Below the pieces are notes generated by a model. It had not been told where the DNA came from and searched no databases. It worked only from the letters and a program-made list of their open reading frames with translations. The position numbers and the translations under genes are program-made. This document shows positions 43,856 to 51,403 of a stretch of DNA of 64,000 nucleotides, piece after piece (the stretch's first letter is position 1; each line of letters begins with the position of its first letter). Source of the stretch: Methylobacterium sp. Leaf104 (GTDB lineage: Bacteria > Pseudomonadota > Alphaproteobacteria > Rhizobiales > Beijerinckiaceae); the NCBI RefSeq assembly GCF_001422885.1, contig NZ_LMMZ01000003.1, positions 135,579 through 199,578 of the forward strand, in the 5' to 3' direction.

Positions 43856-46288
43856 ATGACGAGACGGACACTGCGGAGCAGCTTGCTGCTGTCGGTGGCC
43901 CTGCTGCCGGGTGCCGTGCTGGCGCAGGGGGCCGGCGGCCAGCAATCGGTGACGCTGAGCGAGCTCGACGTGGTCGCGACCAGCCCGGTCGGCGCCACCG
44001 GCGGCGGCGGCGGCCAGTCCCTCTACAAGATCCCCAACACCGTCGAGACCGTGACGGCGGCCGACTTCGCGCAGGACCGCGCCACCCTCGACCCGACCTT
44101 CACCCTGGCCCGCAAGACGCCGGGCGTGAACCTGTCGGACGGGCAGGGCAACGGCTTCCGCCAGACCCTGACCTATCGGGGCTTCGACGCCTCGCCGCTC
44201 CAGGGCGCGCCGCAGGGCCTCGCCGTCTACCAGAACGGCGTGCGCATCAACGAGGCCTTCGGCGACGTGGTGAACTGGGACCTGATCCCCTCGGTGGCGA
44301 TCAACCGGATCGACGTCGTCACCGGCAACCCGGTCTTCGGCCTCAACGCGCTCGGCGGCGCGGTCAACATCGAGATGAAGAACGGCTTCACCTGGCAGGG
44401 CAAGGAGATCACCGTCAGCGGCGGTTCCAACGGCCGCATCCTCGGCTCGCTGCAATACGGCGAGGTCATCGGACCCTGGAGCTTCTACTTCGCCGGCGAG
44501 GGCCTGCGCGACGAGGGCTGGCGCCTCCGCTCGCCCTCCGAGATCGGCCGCGTCTATGCGGATCTCGGCCACAAGACCCTCGATTCCGAGTTCCACATCA
44601 TCGCGTCGGGCGCCAAGACCTTCTTCGGCGCCGCCGCCGCCACGCCGGTGGACTTCACCCGCGTCAACGAGCGGGCGATCTTCACCTCGCCCCAGACCAT
44701 CTCCACCGAGCAGGGCCAGATCCAGGTCACCGGCAAGGTCGCGGTCTCGCCGACCTGGGACCTGCAAGGCAACGCCTACGTGCGCCGCCTGAGCCAGTTC
44801 GTGGTCGACGGCAACGACGGCAACTTCGAGCAGTGCAGCACGCGCTCGAGCAACCGCGGCTTCCTCTGCTTCGAGGATGACGGGTTCGAGCGCGGTGCCC
44901 TGAGCGACCGCGCCTTCCGCGACCAGTTCACGATCCTGGGCCGCCAGGGCCAGCGCATCCCGTTCACGGCGGGCGTCCCCTACGGCACCCTCGACACGAT
45001 CCGCACCGAGGCCGTCGGCTACGGCGGCACCCTGCAGGCGACCAACCGCGACCAGATCTTCGGCCACAACAACACCTTCGTGGTGGGCGGCAGCATCGAT
45101 GCGGCCAACTACACCTACAAGTCGTCGAGCACCCTCGGGGTGATCAACCCGGACCTCAGCGTCACCACGGATCCGCTCAACCCGAACTACGGCACGATCC
45201 CGGGCCTCGGCACCGAGGCGATCCGCACGGCGGCGGCCCTCGGCATCGCGCCGAGCAACGTCACGGGCTCGAACCTGTACATGGGCCTCTACGCCCTCGA
45301 CACCTTCGACGTCACCGACGCCCTGTCGCTCACCGCCGGCGCCCGGCTGAACTTCGCGCGGATCTCGACCCAGGACCAGACCGGCTTCTCGCCGGACGTG
45401 ACGGGCACGCACTACTTCACCAAGGTGAACCCGGTGGTGGGCGCGACCTACCGCTTCTTCCCCTGGCTGAACCTCTACGGCGGCTACTCCGAGTCGAACC
45501 GCGCCCCGACCCCGCTCGAACTCGCCTGCGCCAATCCCGACCGGCCCTGCCTGCTGCCGAACTCGCTGGTGGCCGATCCGCCGCTCAAGCAGGTCACCGG
45601 CCAGACCTACGAGGTGGGCTTCCGCGGCACGGTGCCGAACTTCTACGAGAACGGCCTGTTCAACTACAAGATCGGCGCCTTCCGCACCGACCTGCGCAAC
45701 GACATCCTGCAGGTCGCGGTGCCGGGCAACGCCGCCCGCGGCTACTTCGTCAACGTGCCGGCCACCCAGCGCCAGGGCATCGAGGTCTCGGGCGAGTATG
45801 TCGGCGAGCGGCTCAGCCTCTACGGCAACTACGCCCTGATCGACGCCACCTTCCAGTTCGCGGGCGAGCTGTCCTCGCCCAACAACCCGCTCGCCGATGA
45901 CGGCCTCATCAACGTCCGGCGCGGCAACAACGTCCCGCTGATCCCGAACCACCAGTTCAAGGCCGGGTTCAACTACCTGATCACGCCGATCTGGACCTTC
46001 GGCATGAACTTCCAGGCGTTCTCCTCGTCCTACTTCCGCGGCGACGAGTCGAACATCAACCGCAAGCTGCCGGCCTACTTCACCGCGAACCTGAACACGA
46101 GCATCCAGATCAGCCCGAACGTGCAGGTCTTCGCCCTGGTCACCAACCTGTTCAACAACCGCTACGCCAATTTCGGCACCTTCGCCGAGACCGGCCCGGT
46201 GGCGGGCAACTTCGTGATCAACGACCCGCGCACCACGACCCTGGTGCAGCCGCTCTCGGCCTATGGCGGCGTGCGCGTGACCTGGTGA
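43856..46288 (+). CDS. lutH: TonB-dependent outer-membrane receptor LutH
   Basis: An 810-residue receptor with a signal ending near AVLAQG. A TonB-box-like VTLSELDVVA lies at about residue 32. The plug domain (about 60-190) contains KTPGVNLSDGQGNGFRQTL and NPVFGLNALGGAVNIEM. A 22-strand barrel follows and ends with aromatic-rich strands and the terminal VRVTW. In M. extorquens the orthologue LutH brings chelated lanthanides through the outer membrane. The ligand, a lanthanophore, is not evident here. A strong hairpin lies 120 bases downstream. Confidence 0.92.
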   Translation: MTRRTLRSSLLLSVALLPGAVLAQGAGGQQSVTLSELDVVATSPVGATGGGGGQSLYKIPNTVETVTAADFAQDRATLDPTFTLARKTPGVNLSDGQGNGFRQTLTYRGFDASPLQGAPQGLAVYQNGVRINEAFGDVVNWDLIPSVAINRIDVVTGNPVFGLNALGGAVNIEMKNGFTWQGKEITVSGGSNGRILGSLQYGEVIGPWSFYFAGEGLRDEGWRLRSPSEIGRVYADLGHKTLDSEFHIIASGAKTFFGAAAATPVDFTRVNERAIFTSPQTISTEQGQIQVTGKVAVSPTWDLQGNAYVRRLSQFVVDGNDGNFEQCSTRSSNRGFLCFEDDGFERGALSDRAFRDQFTILGRQGQRIPFTAGVPYGTLDTIRTEAVGYGGTLQATNRDQIFGHNNTFVVGGSIDAANYTYKSSSTLGVINPDLSVTTDPLNPNYGTIPGLGTEAIRTAAALGIAPSNVTGSNLYMGLYALDTFDVTDALSLTAGARLNFARISTQDQTGFSPDVTGTHYFTKVNPVVGATYRFFPWLNLYGGYSESNRAPTPLELACANPDRPCLLPNSLVADPPLKQVTGQTYEVGFRGTVPNFYENGLFNYKIGAFRTDLRNDILQVAVPGNAARGYFVNVPATQRQGIEVSGEYVGERLSLYGNYALIDATFQFAGELSSPNNPLADDGLINVRRGNNVPLIPNHQFKAGFNYLITPIWTFGMNFQAFSSSYFRGDESNINRKLPAYFTANLNTSIQISPNVQVFALVTNLFNNRYANFGTFAETGPVAGNFVINDPRTTTLVQPLSAYGGVRVTW

Positions 46289-46409
46289 GCCGGGGCGCCG
46301 AAGGGCTCGGTTCCCCGGCCGAGCCCTCCGACCGCAGGAGCTGAGAGCCTCCCGAGCGGAACCTCGCCGGATCCGGACCGGCGACAGGGCCAGAATATCC
46401 CGTAGATCG

Positions 46410-46443
46410 ACAAACGGCGCAGCTCCCCGGCTGCGCCGTTTGT
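46410..46443 (+). terminator. Perfect 13-bp hairpin downstream of lutH
   Basis: ACAAACGGCGCAG at 46410-46422 pairs fully with CTGCGCCGTTTGT at 46431-46443 around an eight-base loop. The AT-rich outer end of the stem supplies the T residues (GTTTGTCGTTG). It should end the lutH transcript and isolate lanM. Confidence 0.8.
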
Positions 46444-46683
46444 CGTTGCGATCCCTGCGCCGTGAGCCATCGGCCCTCACGATGCGGTGATCTTTCCTTT
46501 TCAACCCGAGCAAGAGTCCAAAAGACCCCGTCGAGGGTTGCCAGATTCTCCCGGCTCTTCTAGGGAGACGCAAGTTGAGTCGTCGACTCGACTCGACTCG
46601 ACTCGGGCGGACTCGCCCCTGTCATGTCTTTCCTTCGGCAAGAACCTGACAGTTCTTTCCGCTGATCTTCGGAGTGCTGCCCT
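46444..46683 (+). promoter_or_regulatory. lanM upstream region with GACTC repeat
   Basis: This stretch between the lutH terminator and lanM has no gene and must hold the lanM promoter. Four perfect tandem copies of GACTC lie at 46585-46604, preceded by a dyad GAGTCG-T-CGACTC that begins at 46577. A further GGACTCGCC follows. The ribosome site is probably GGAG about ten bases before the ATG. The tandem array could be a binding platform or a slippage-prone site. Confidence 0.5.
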
Positions 46684-47067
46684 ATGTCGTCCCGCCTGTC
46701 TGCCGTCACCCTCCTCGCCGTCCTGCTCGGCGCCGCCCCCGCCTTCGCGGCCGACGTCTCGGCCTTCGATCCGGACAAGGACGGCACCATCGATCTGGCC
46801 GAGGCGCAGGCCGCCGCCTCCAGGAAGTTCGACATGCTCGACCCCGACAAGGACGGCACCCTCGATGCCAAGGAGCTGAACGGCCTCCTCACGGCCGCCG
46901 AGCTGAAGGCCGCCGATCCGGACAAGGACGGCACCCTCGACAAGACGGAATACCTCGCCGTGGTGGCGGCGCGCTTCAAAGCCGCAGATCCGGATGCCGA
47001 AGGGACGATCGATGCGAAGGAACTCTCGTCGCCCGCCGGCGCTTCTCTGGCGACCCTGCTGAAGTAA
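46684..47067 (+). CDS. lanM: Lanmodulin, periplasmic lanthanide-binding EF-hand protein
   Basis: A 127-residue protein with a signal cut near residue 22-23 (AFAA). It has four EF loops: 29-40 DPDKDGTIDLAE, 53-64 DPDKDGTLDAKE, 78-89 DPDKDGTLDKTE and 102-113 DPDAEGTIDAKE. Proline at loop position 2 in all four and only 12-13 residues between loops are the lanmodulin marks that give picomolar lanthanide selectivity. The fourth loop has Asp at position 1 but Ala-Glu at positions 4-5. Located directly after lutH, as in M. extorquens. Confidence 0.96.
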   Translation: MSSRLSAVTLLAVLLGAAPAFAADVSAFDPDKDGTIDLAEAQAAASRKFDMLDPDKDGTLDAKELNGLLTAAELKAADPDKDGTLDKTEYLAVVAARFKAADPDAEGTIDAKELSSPAGASLATLLK

Positions 47068-47109
47068 GGCTGCCCCGCGGGGCGGTCATTCCCCCCGGAG
47101 AGCCCATCC

Positions 47110-47469
47110 ATGCGGATCACCCTCGTCCTGCCCGCCGCCCTCGTCCTCCTCGGCGCGGCCGGACCCGCCTTCGCCTCGTCCTGCTCCGAGCAGATCGCCA
47201 CGATCGAGCGCCGCCTCGACAGCGCCGGCGCCGAGCAGGTCACCGGCAAGGAGCCCCCGGGCGGTCCGACCACGTCGCATTCCGAGAAGGCCCTCGACAA
47301 GGCGCCGAACGTGAAGCCGACCGACCCGTCGACCACGGCGAGCGCCGGCGGCGTGGCCGAGGCGCGCGACCTGATCAAGAAGGCCCGCGCCCAGGACAAG
47401 GCCGGCGACATGAAGGGCTGCGAGGACACGATGACCGAGGTCAAGAAGAAGGCCGGCGCCCTCCCGTAG
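47110..47469 (+). CDS. Small exported protein downstream of lanM
   Basis: A 119-residue protein with a signal (VLPAALVLLGAAGPAFA). Two helical segments, each with one cysteine (SSCSEQIATIERRLD and DMKGCEDTMTEVKKKAG), flank a proline/threonine-rich linker. That is the same plan as LutD. It begins 42 bases after lanM and is probably cotranscribed. The position equals the last gene of the lanthanide cluster in M. extorquens. Function unknown. Confidence 0.78.
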   Translation: MRITLVLPAALVLLGAAGPAFASSCSEQIATIERRLDSAGAEQVTGKEPPGGPTTSHSEKALDKAPNVKPTDPSTTASAGGVAEARDLIKKARAQDKAGDMKGCEDTMTEVKKKAGALP

Positions 47470-47504
47470 GACGACGCTGCGCCCCTCGCGGCCGAATGAA
47501 ACAA

Positions 47505-47533
47505 GGGCCGCCCCCCTCGCCGGGGGGCGGCCC
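47505..47533. terminator. Very strong hairpin closing the lanthanide cluster
   Basis: GGGCCGCCCCCC at 47505-47516 pairs perfectly with 47522-47533 around TCGCC. There is no long T-tract on either strand, but the stem is very stable. It lies between the convergent lanM unit and the sugar transferase gene and can serve both. Confidence 0.75.
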
Positions 47534-47559
47534 TCGTCGCGTTCGGCGGCCGGTCCGGA

Positions 47560-49086
47560 TCAGTAGGCGTTCTTGGTGCGGAACAGCGAGACCGGGGTCG
47601 CGAGCATGATCTTGACGTCGAACAGGATCGACCAGTTCTCGATGTAGTGCAGGTCGTGCTCGACGCGCTTCTGGATCTTGTCGCTGGTGTCGGTCTCGCC
47701 GCGCCAGCCGTTGACCTGGGCCCAGCCGGTGATGCCGGGCTTGACCTTGTGGCGGGCGAAGTAGCCGTCCACCACCTGGTCGTAGAGGGTGTTGGCGGCC
47801 TTCGCCTGGAGAGCGTGCGGCCGCGGCCCGACCAGGGAGAGCTCGCCCTTGATGACGTTGAAGAGCTGCGGCAGCTCGTCCAGCGAGGTCTTGCGGATGA
47901 AGCGTCCGACGGGCGTGACGCGGGGGTCGTCCCGGGTCACCAGCCGGGCGGCGCCGGCATCGCTCTGGTTCACGTACATCGAGCGGAACTTGTAGACCTC
48001 GATCAGCTCGTTGTTGAAGCCGTAGCGCTTCTGTCGGAACAGCACCGGGCCGGCCGAAGTGAGGCGCACCGCCAGGGCGACGGCGAGCATCACGGGGGCG
48101 AGCGCCACCAGCATCGCGAGGCCGACGACCCGGTCGAAGACGCTCTTGGCGACGATGTCCCAGTCGGCCATCGGCTTGTCGAAGATGTCGAGCACCGGCA
48201 CCGCGCCGAGGTAGGAATAGGCGCGCGGGCGCAGGCGCAGCTTCGAGGCCTGGGCGGAGAGGCGGATGTCGATCGGCAGGACCCAGAGCTTGGCCAGCAT
48301 CTGCAGGATGCGGTCCTCGGCGGCGATCGGGATCGTGAAGATGATGAGGTCGAGGCGCGTGGTGCGGGCGTAGGCGACGAGGTCGCTCACGGTGCCGAGC
48401 TTCGGATAGCCCGCCACCACGGTGTCGGAGCGGGTATCGCCGCGGTCGTCGAAGACGCCGACGATGCGCACGCCGGAATCCGACTGGGCGTCGAGGGCGC
48501 GGATCAGGTCCTCGGCGACCGGACCGCCGCCGACGATGGCCGTGCGGCGGTCGAAATGGCCGCGCTGCATCTGGGCGCTGATGAACCGGGCGAGGGCGAA
48601 CCGCCCGGCCACGAGGGCGGCGAGGCCGGCGACGAAGACGCTCGCCATCCAGACCCGGGAATAGTGGTCGGCGATCTTGGCGAACACCATGGCGGTGGCC
48701 ACCAGGAGGAACGCCAGCGACCAGGCGCCCACCAGCCGCAGCGCCGATCCGCGCAGGGTCCGGAAGGCGGCCATGCCGTAGGCGCCCGAGGCCTGCAGCA
48801 GGCACACCGCCAGGACGGCGAGGCCGAAGGCGGCGGCGAGGTAGCGGGGCGAGAGCGGCACGATCCCGGCGAGCTGCAGCCGCTGGATCACGATGCCGAG
48901 GCCGGCGACGAGGACGAATTCCGCGATCCGGACGCAGCCGGCGAGCACCACCGGGGAGAGCCGCTTCGGGGCGGCCGGATGCCTCCGCGCCTCGGCGGGC
49001 GGCAGCGCGGCCGCCGGGCCTGCCTCGGCCGAGGTGGCGAACCGGCCGGCGGCATCCAGCAGGTCACGGACATCGAAGGCGCTCAT
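47560..49086 (-). CDS. Undecaprenyl-phosphate sugar phosphotransferase (exopolysaccharide initiation)
   Basis: A 508-residue membrane protein. Four to five N-terminal membrane segments (residues about 40-160) precede a nucleotide-binding-like domain ([17 protein letters not shown]). The C-terminal bacterial sugar transferase domain has [43 protein letters not shown] and [15 protein letters not shown]. It transfers a sugar phosphate to the lipid carrier and starts exopolysaccharide repeat assembly. First of a set of polysaccharide genes extending to 56274. Confidence 0.93.
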   Translation of the reverse strand: MSAFDVRDLLDAAGRFATSAEAGPAAALPPAEARRHPAAPKRLSPVVLAGCVRIAEFVLVAGLGIVIQRLQLAGIVPLSPRYLAAAFGLAVLAVCLLQASGAYGMAAFRTLRGSALRLVGAWSLAFLLVATAMVFAKIADHYSRVWMASVFVAGLAALVAGRFALARFISAQMQRGHFDRRTAIVGGGPVAEDLIRALDAQSDSGVRIVGVFDDRGDTRSDTVVAGYPKLGTVSDLVAYARTTRLDLIIFTIPIAAEDRILQMLAKLWVLPIDIRLSAQASKLRLRPRAYSYLGAVPVLDIFDKPMADWDIVAKSVFDRVVGLAMLVALAPVMLAVALAVRLTSAGPVLFRQKRYGFNNELIEVYKFRSMYVNQSDAGAARLVTRDDPRVTPVGRFIRKTSLDELPQLFNVIKGELSLVGPRPHALQAKAANTLYDQVVDGYFARHKVKPGITGWAQVNGWRGETDTSDKIQKRVEHDLHYIENWSILFDVKIMLATPVSLFRTKNAY

Positions 49087-49158
49087 GGCTGGCTTCCGGG
49101 CTGAGGTACGCGTCTTGGAATCGGGCAGGGGGCTGGGGGTCGGGTCGGGGCGGCGGGT

Positions 49159-50451
49159 TCAGGACGCCGTGGAGGCCATGGCGGGGCCGGGGCCGGTGTC
49201 GGGAGCCCGGGCGCGCAGGGCCGCGGCGTAGCCGGAGAGCACGTCCGATCCCATGCGCGTCATCGGGAACCGGGCGCGGACCGAGGCCGCGAGGGACTCG
49301 AAGCGTCGGCGGCGGGCATCGGGCTCCTCGTCGAGGACCCGGGCGATGGCCCGCGCCAGCGCCTGTCCGTCACGGGGCGGCACCAGCTCGGACGCGGCCG
49401 CGCCGAAGATCTCCGGGATGCCACCGACATTGGTGGCCACGAGGGGCTGGCAGGCGGCGGCCGCCTCCAGCACCACGTAGGGCAGGGATTCGGCCAGGGA
49501 GGGCACCACCATGAGCCGGCCCCGGGCCAGCACCGGGCGGATCGCCTGAGGCGGCTCGAAGGCCACGGCGTCGCCGAGGCCCATCGCCACCACCCGCTCG
49601 GCCAGGATCGCCGCGTCGGGGCCGGAACCGACCATGAGCAGGCGCAGGGGCCGGCCGGCGGCGCGCAGGCGCAGGAGCGCGTCGAGGAGGAAGGGCACGC
49701 CCTTGGCGTCGCGCAGCTCGCCGATATAGACGAGATCGTAGCGCTCCTCGGCCGGGACGATGGGGGCGAATTCCGCCTCGCCGATGCCGTTGTGGACGAT
49801 GCGGGTGATGCGGCGGGGGTCGCCCGCGAAGGTCCGGTGCCGCCCGGCGACGTACTCGCTCTCGAACAGGAACACGTCGGTGCGCAGGCCCATCAGGCGC
49901 TCCAGGCCCATGTAGAAGCGGTGGCGCAGGGTGCCGGGCTTGTAGTTGTAGCTGCCGCCGTGGGGCGTGTAGGCGCGGATCGGCGCGTGGCCGGGCACCA
50001 TGGCCATGCGGGCATAGACGCCGCCCTTGGCCCCGTGCCCGTGCAGGACGGTGGCGCCCACCGCTGCGGCCCGCCGGGCGATGGCGCGCAGGGCCGCGAG
50101 GTCGGAGGGGTGCGGGTTGCGCCGCATGGGCAGACGGGTGATGCCGAGGACCAGGGAGGGCGCGAGGTCGGCCAGGGCCTGGGCGGCGCGCTCGCCGCCG
50201 GTGGAGGCGTCGCAGACGATCCCGACCCGGTGCCCGGCCGCGGCCTGGAGCCGGGCGAGGTCGACCACGTGCCGGAACAGGCCGCCGACCGGTGCGCGGA
50301 AGACGTGGAGGATGCGCTGGGTGGGGAGGCCGCCGGAGGCGGCGTGGATCGCGGGGCCAGGGCCGCCGGAGGCGGCATGAATCGCGAGGCCCGGGCCGCT
50401 GGCACCGGTCTGACCGAGGGTGAACGCGTTCACGACAGCTGCTCCACGCAC
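49159..50451 (-). CDS. Glycosyltransferase family 4
   Basis: A 430-residue GT-B enzyme. The N-terminal acceptor domain has HVFRAPVGGLFRHVVDLARLQ and HGHGAKGGVYARM. The C-terminal nucleotide-sugar domain has DLVYIGELRDAKGVPFLLDAL, VPSLAESLPYVVLEAAAACQPL and NVGGIPEIF. The first about 40 residues contain a repeated 11-residue unit (GPGLAIHAASG / GPGPAIHAASG) that looks like a start-proximal expansion. The true start may be internal at LPTQRILHVF. Probably builds the exopolysaccharide repeat with its neighbours. Confidence 0.9.
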   Translation of the reverse strand: MRGAAVVNAFTLGQTGASGPGLAIHAASGGPGPAIHAASGGLPTQRILHVFRAPVGGLFRHVVDLARLQAAAGHRVGIVCDASTGGERAAQALADLAPSLVLGITRLPMRRNPHPSDLAALRAIARRAAAVGATVLHGHGAKGGVYARMAMVPGHAPIRAYTPHGGSYNYKPGTLRHRFYMGLERLMGLRTDVFLFESEYVAGRHRTFAGDPRRITRIVHNGIGEAEFAPIVPAEERYDLVYIGELRDAKGVPFLLDALLRLRAAGRPLRLLMVGSGPDAAILAERVVAMGLGDAVAFEPPQAIRPVLARGRLMVVPSLAESLPYVVLEAAAACQPLVATNVGGIPEIFGAAASELVPPRDGQALARAIARVLDEEPDARRRRFESLAASVRARFPMTRMGSDVLSGYAAALRARAPDTGPGPAMASTAS

Positions 50452-50644
50452 CGTTGCGCGAGCGGTCGGGCCGCTCGTCCGTCGGGGGACCTTGGCGCGG
50501 CACAGGTGCGCGGACCGTTAAACCGATGCCCGCGCGAATGCGTGCGAATGGCCGGATCAGCGGAATAGTTCGCAGTTCAGTTAGGCGAATCTGAATCGCC
50601 GAGGCGGGATTCTTCGCATCCGCAGAGGTTTCGTCGGCCGGTTC

Positions 50645-51217
50645 TCAGAAGAACCGTTCCTTGATCACGATCGTGTCGCCCGGGCGCACCGGGTAGGTCA
50701 TGGGCACGATGCCGGAGACGAGCCCGTCACGGCCCTCGCGGGTCAGCACCGCGTAGTCGCGGGCGGCGCGGGGGCCGAAGCCGGCGGCGATCGCCACCGC
50801 GGTCTCCACCGCCATGCCGTTGACGTAGGGATACTGGCCCGAGGTCGTGACCTCGCCGAGGATGTAGAAGGGCCGGTAGGCGTCGACCTCCACGGTGACG
50901 TGGGGCTCGCGCACGAAGCCGGAGGAGAGCTTGGCCTCGATGGTCCGCGCCGCCTGGCTGGTGGGCTGGCCGCCGACCTTCACGAGGCCGATGAGCGGCA
51001 TCGCGATGTTGCCGGCCCCGTCGACCGCGTAGATGTTCGAGAGATTGTCCTGGCCGAAGACGATGACCCGCAGGCGGTCGCCAGCGGAGAGCGTGTAGCG
51101 CGCACCGATGGAGCCGGTGCCCGTGGCATCGAGCTGGTCGGTCCGGAAATCCGGGCGCAGGCAGCCGCCGAGCGCCAGGCTCGACGAGAGAGCTAAGAGG
51201 AGTGATCGCCGGTTCAT
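50645..51217 (-). CDS. Polysaccharide export lipoprotein (Wza/GumB-like)
   Basis: A 190-residue outer-membrane lipoprotein. The lipobox is LALGGC (cysteine 19). The export domain follows (YTLSAGDRLRVIVFGQDNLS), then one SLBB domain (FYILGEVTTSGQYPYVNGM, VETAVAIAAGF) and VRPGDTIVIKERFF at the end. It would form the outer-membrane part of a polysaccharide exporter with the Wzc-like protein, from which it is divergently transcribed across 186 bases. Confidence 0.92.
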   Translation of the reverse strand: MNRRSLLLALSSSLALGGCLRPDFRTDQLDATGTGSIGARYTLSAGDRLRVIVFGQDNLSNIYAVDGAGNIAMPLIGLVKVGGQPTSQAARTIEAKLSSGFVREPHVTVEVDAYRPFYILGEVTTSGQYPYVNGMAVETAVAIAAGFGPRAARDYAVLTREGRDGLVSGIVPMTYPVRPGDTIVIKERFF

Positions 51218-51403
51218 CACCACTGCCGTCGTGAGGAGAATTCCCAACGGGTGGTAAGCCGATATGGTTAACGAACACTGACGTCCCGCATCGGCCCCCA
51301 CGAAGCGCGCGGTTCTTAACGTCCGGTCAACCTTAAACCAGTCTAGTCGTGGAAAGCCGGCCATCTCGCGGTCGACATCCTTGCCTTGCGTAAAGATCGA
51401 GCC

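Noticed and set aside
43466..46573. Open frame of over 1000 codons antisense to lutH
   Set aside because: It is fully opposite lutH and reads as valine/arginine/glycine/glutamate-rich sequence typical of an antisense shadow.
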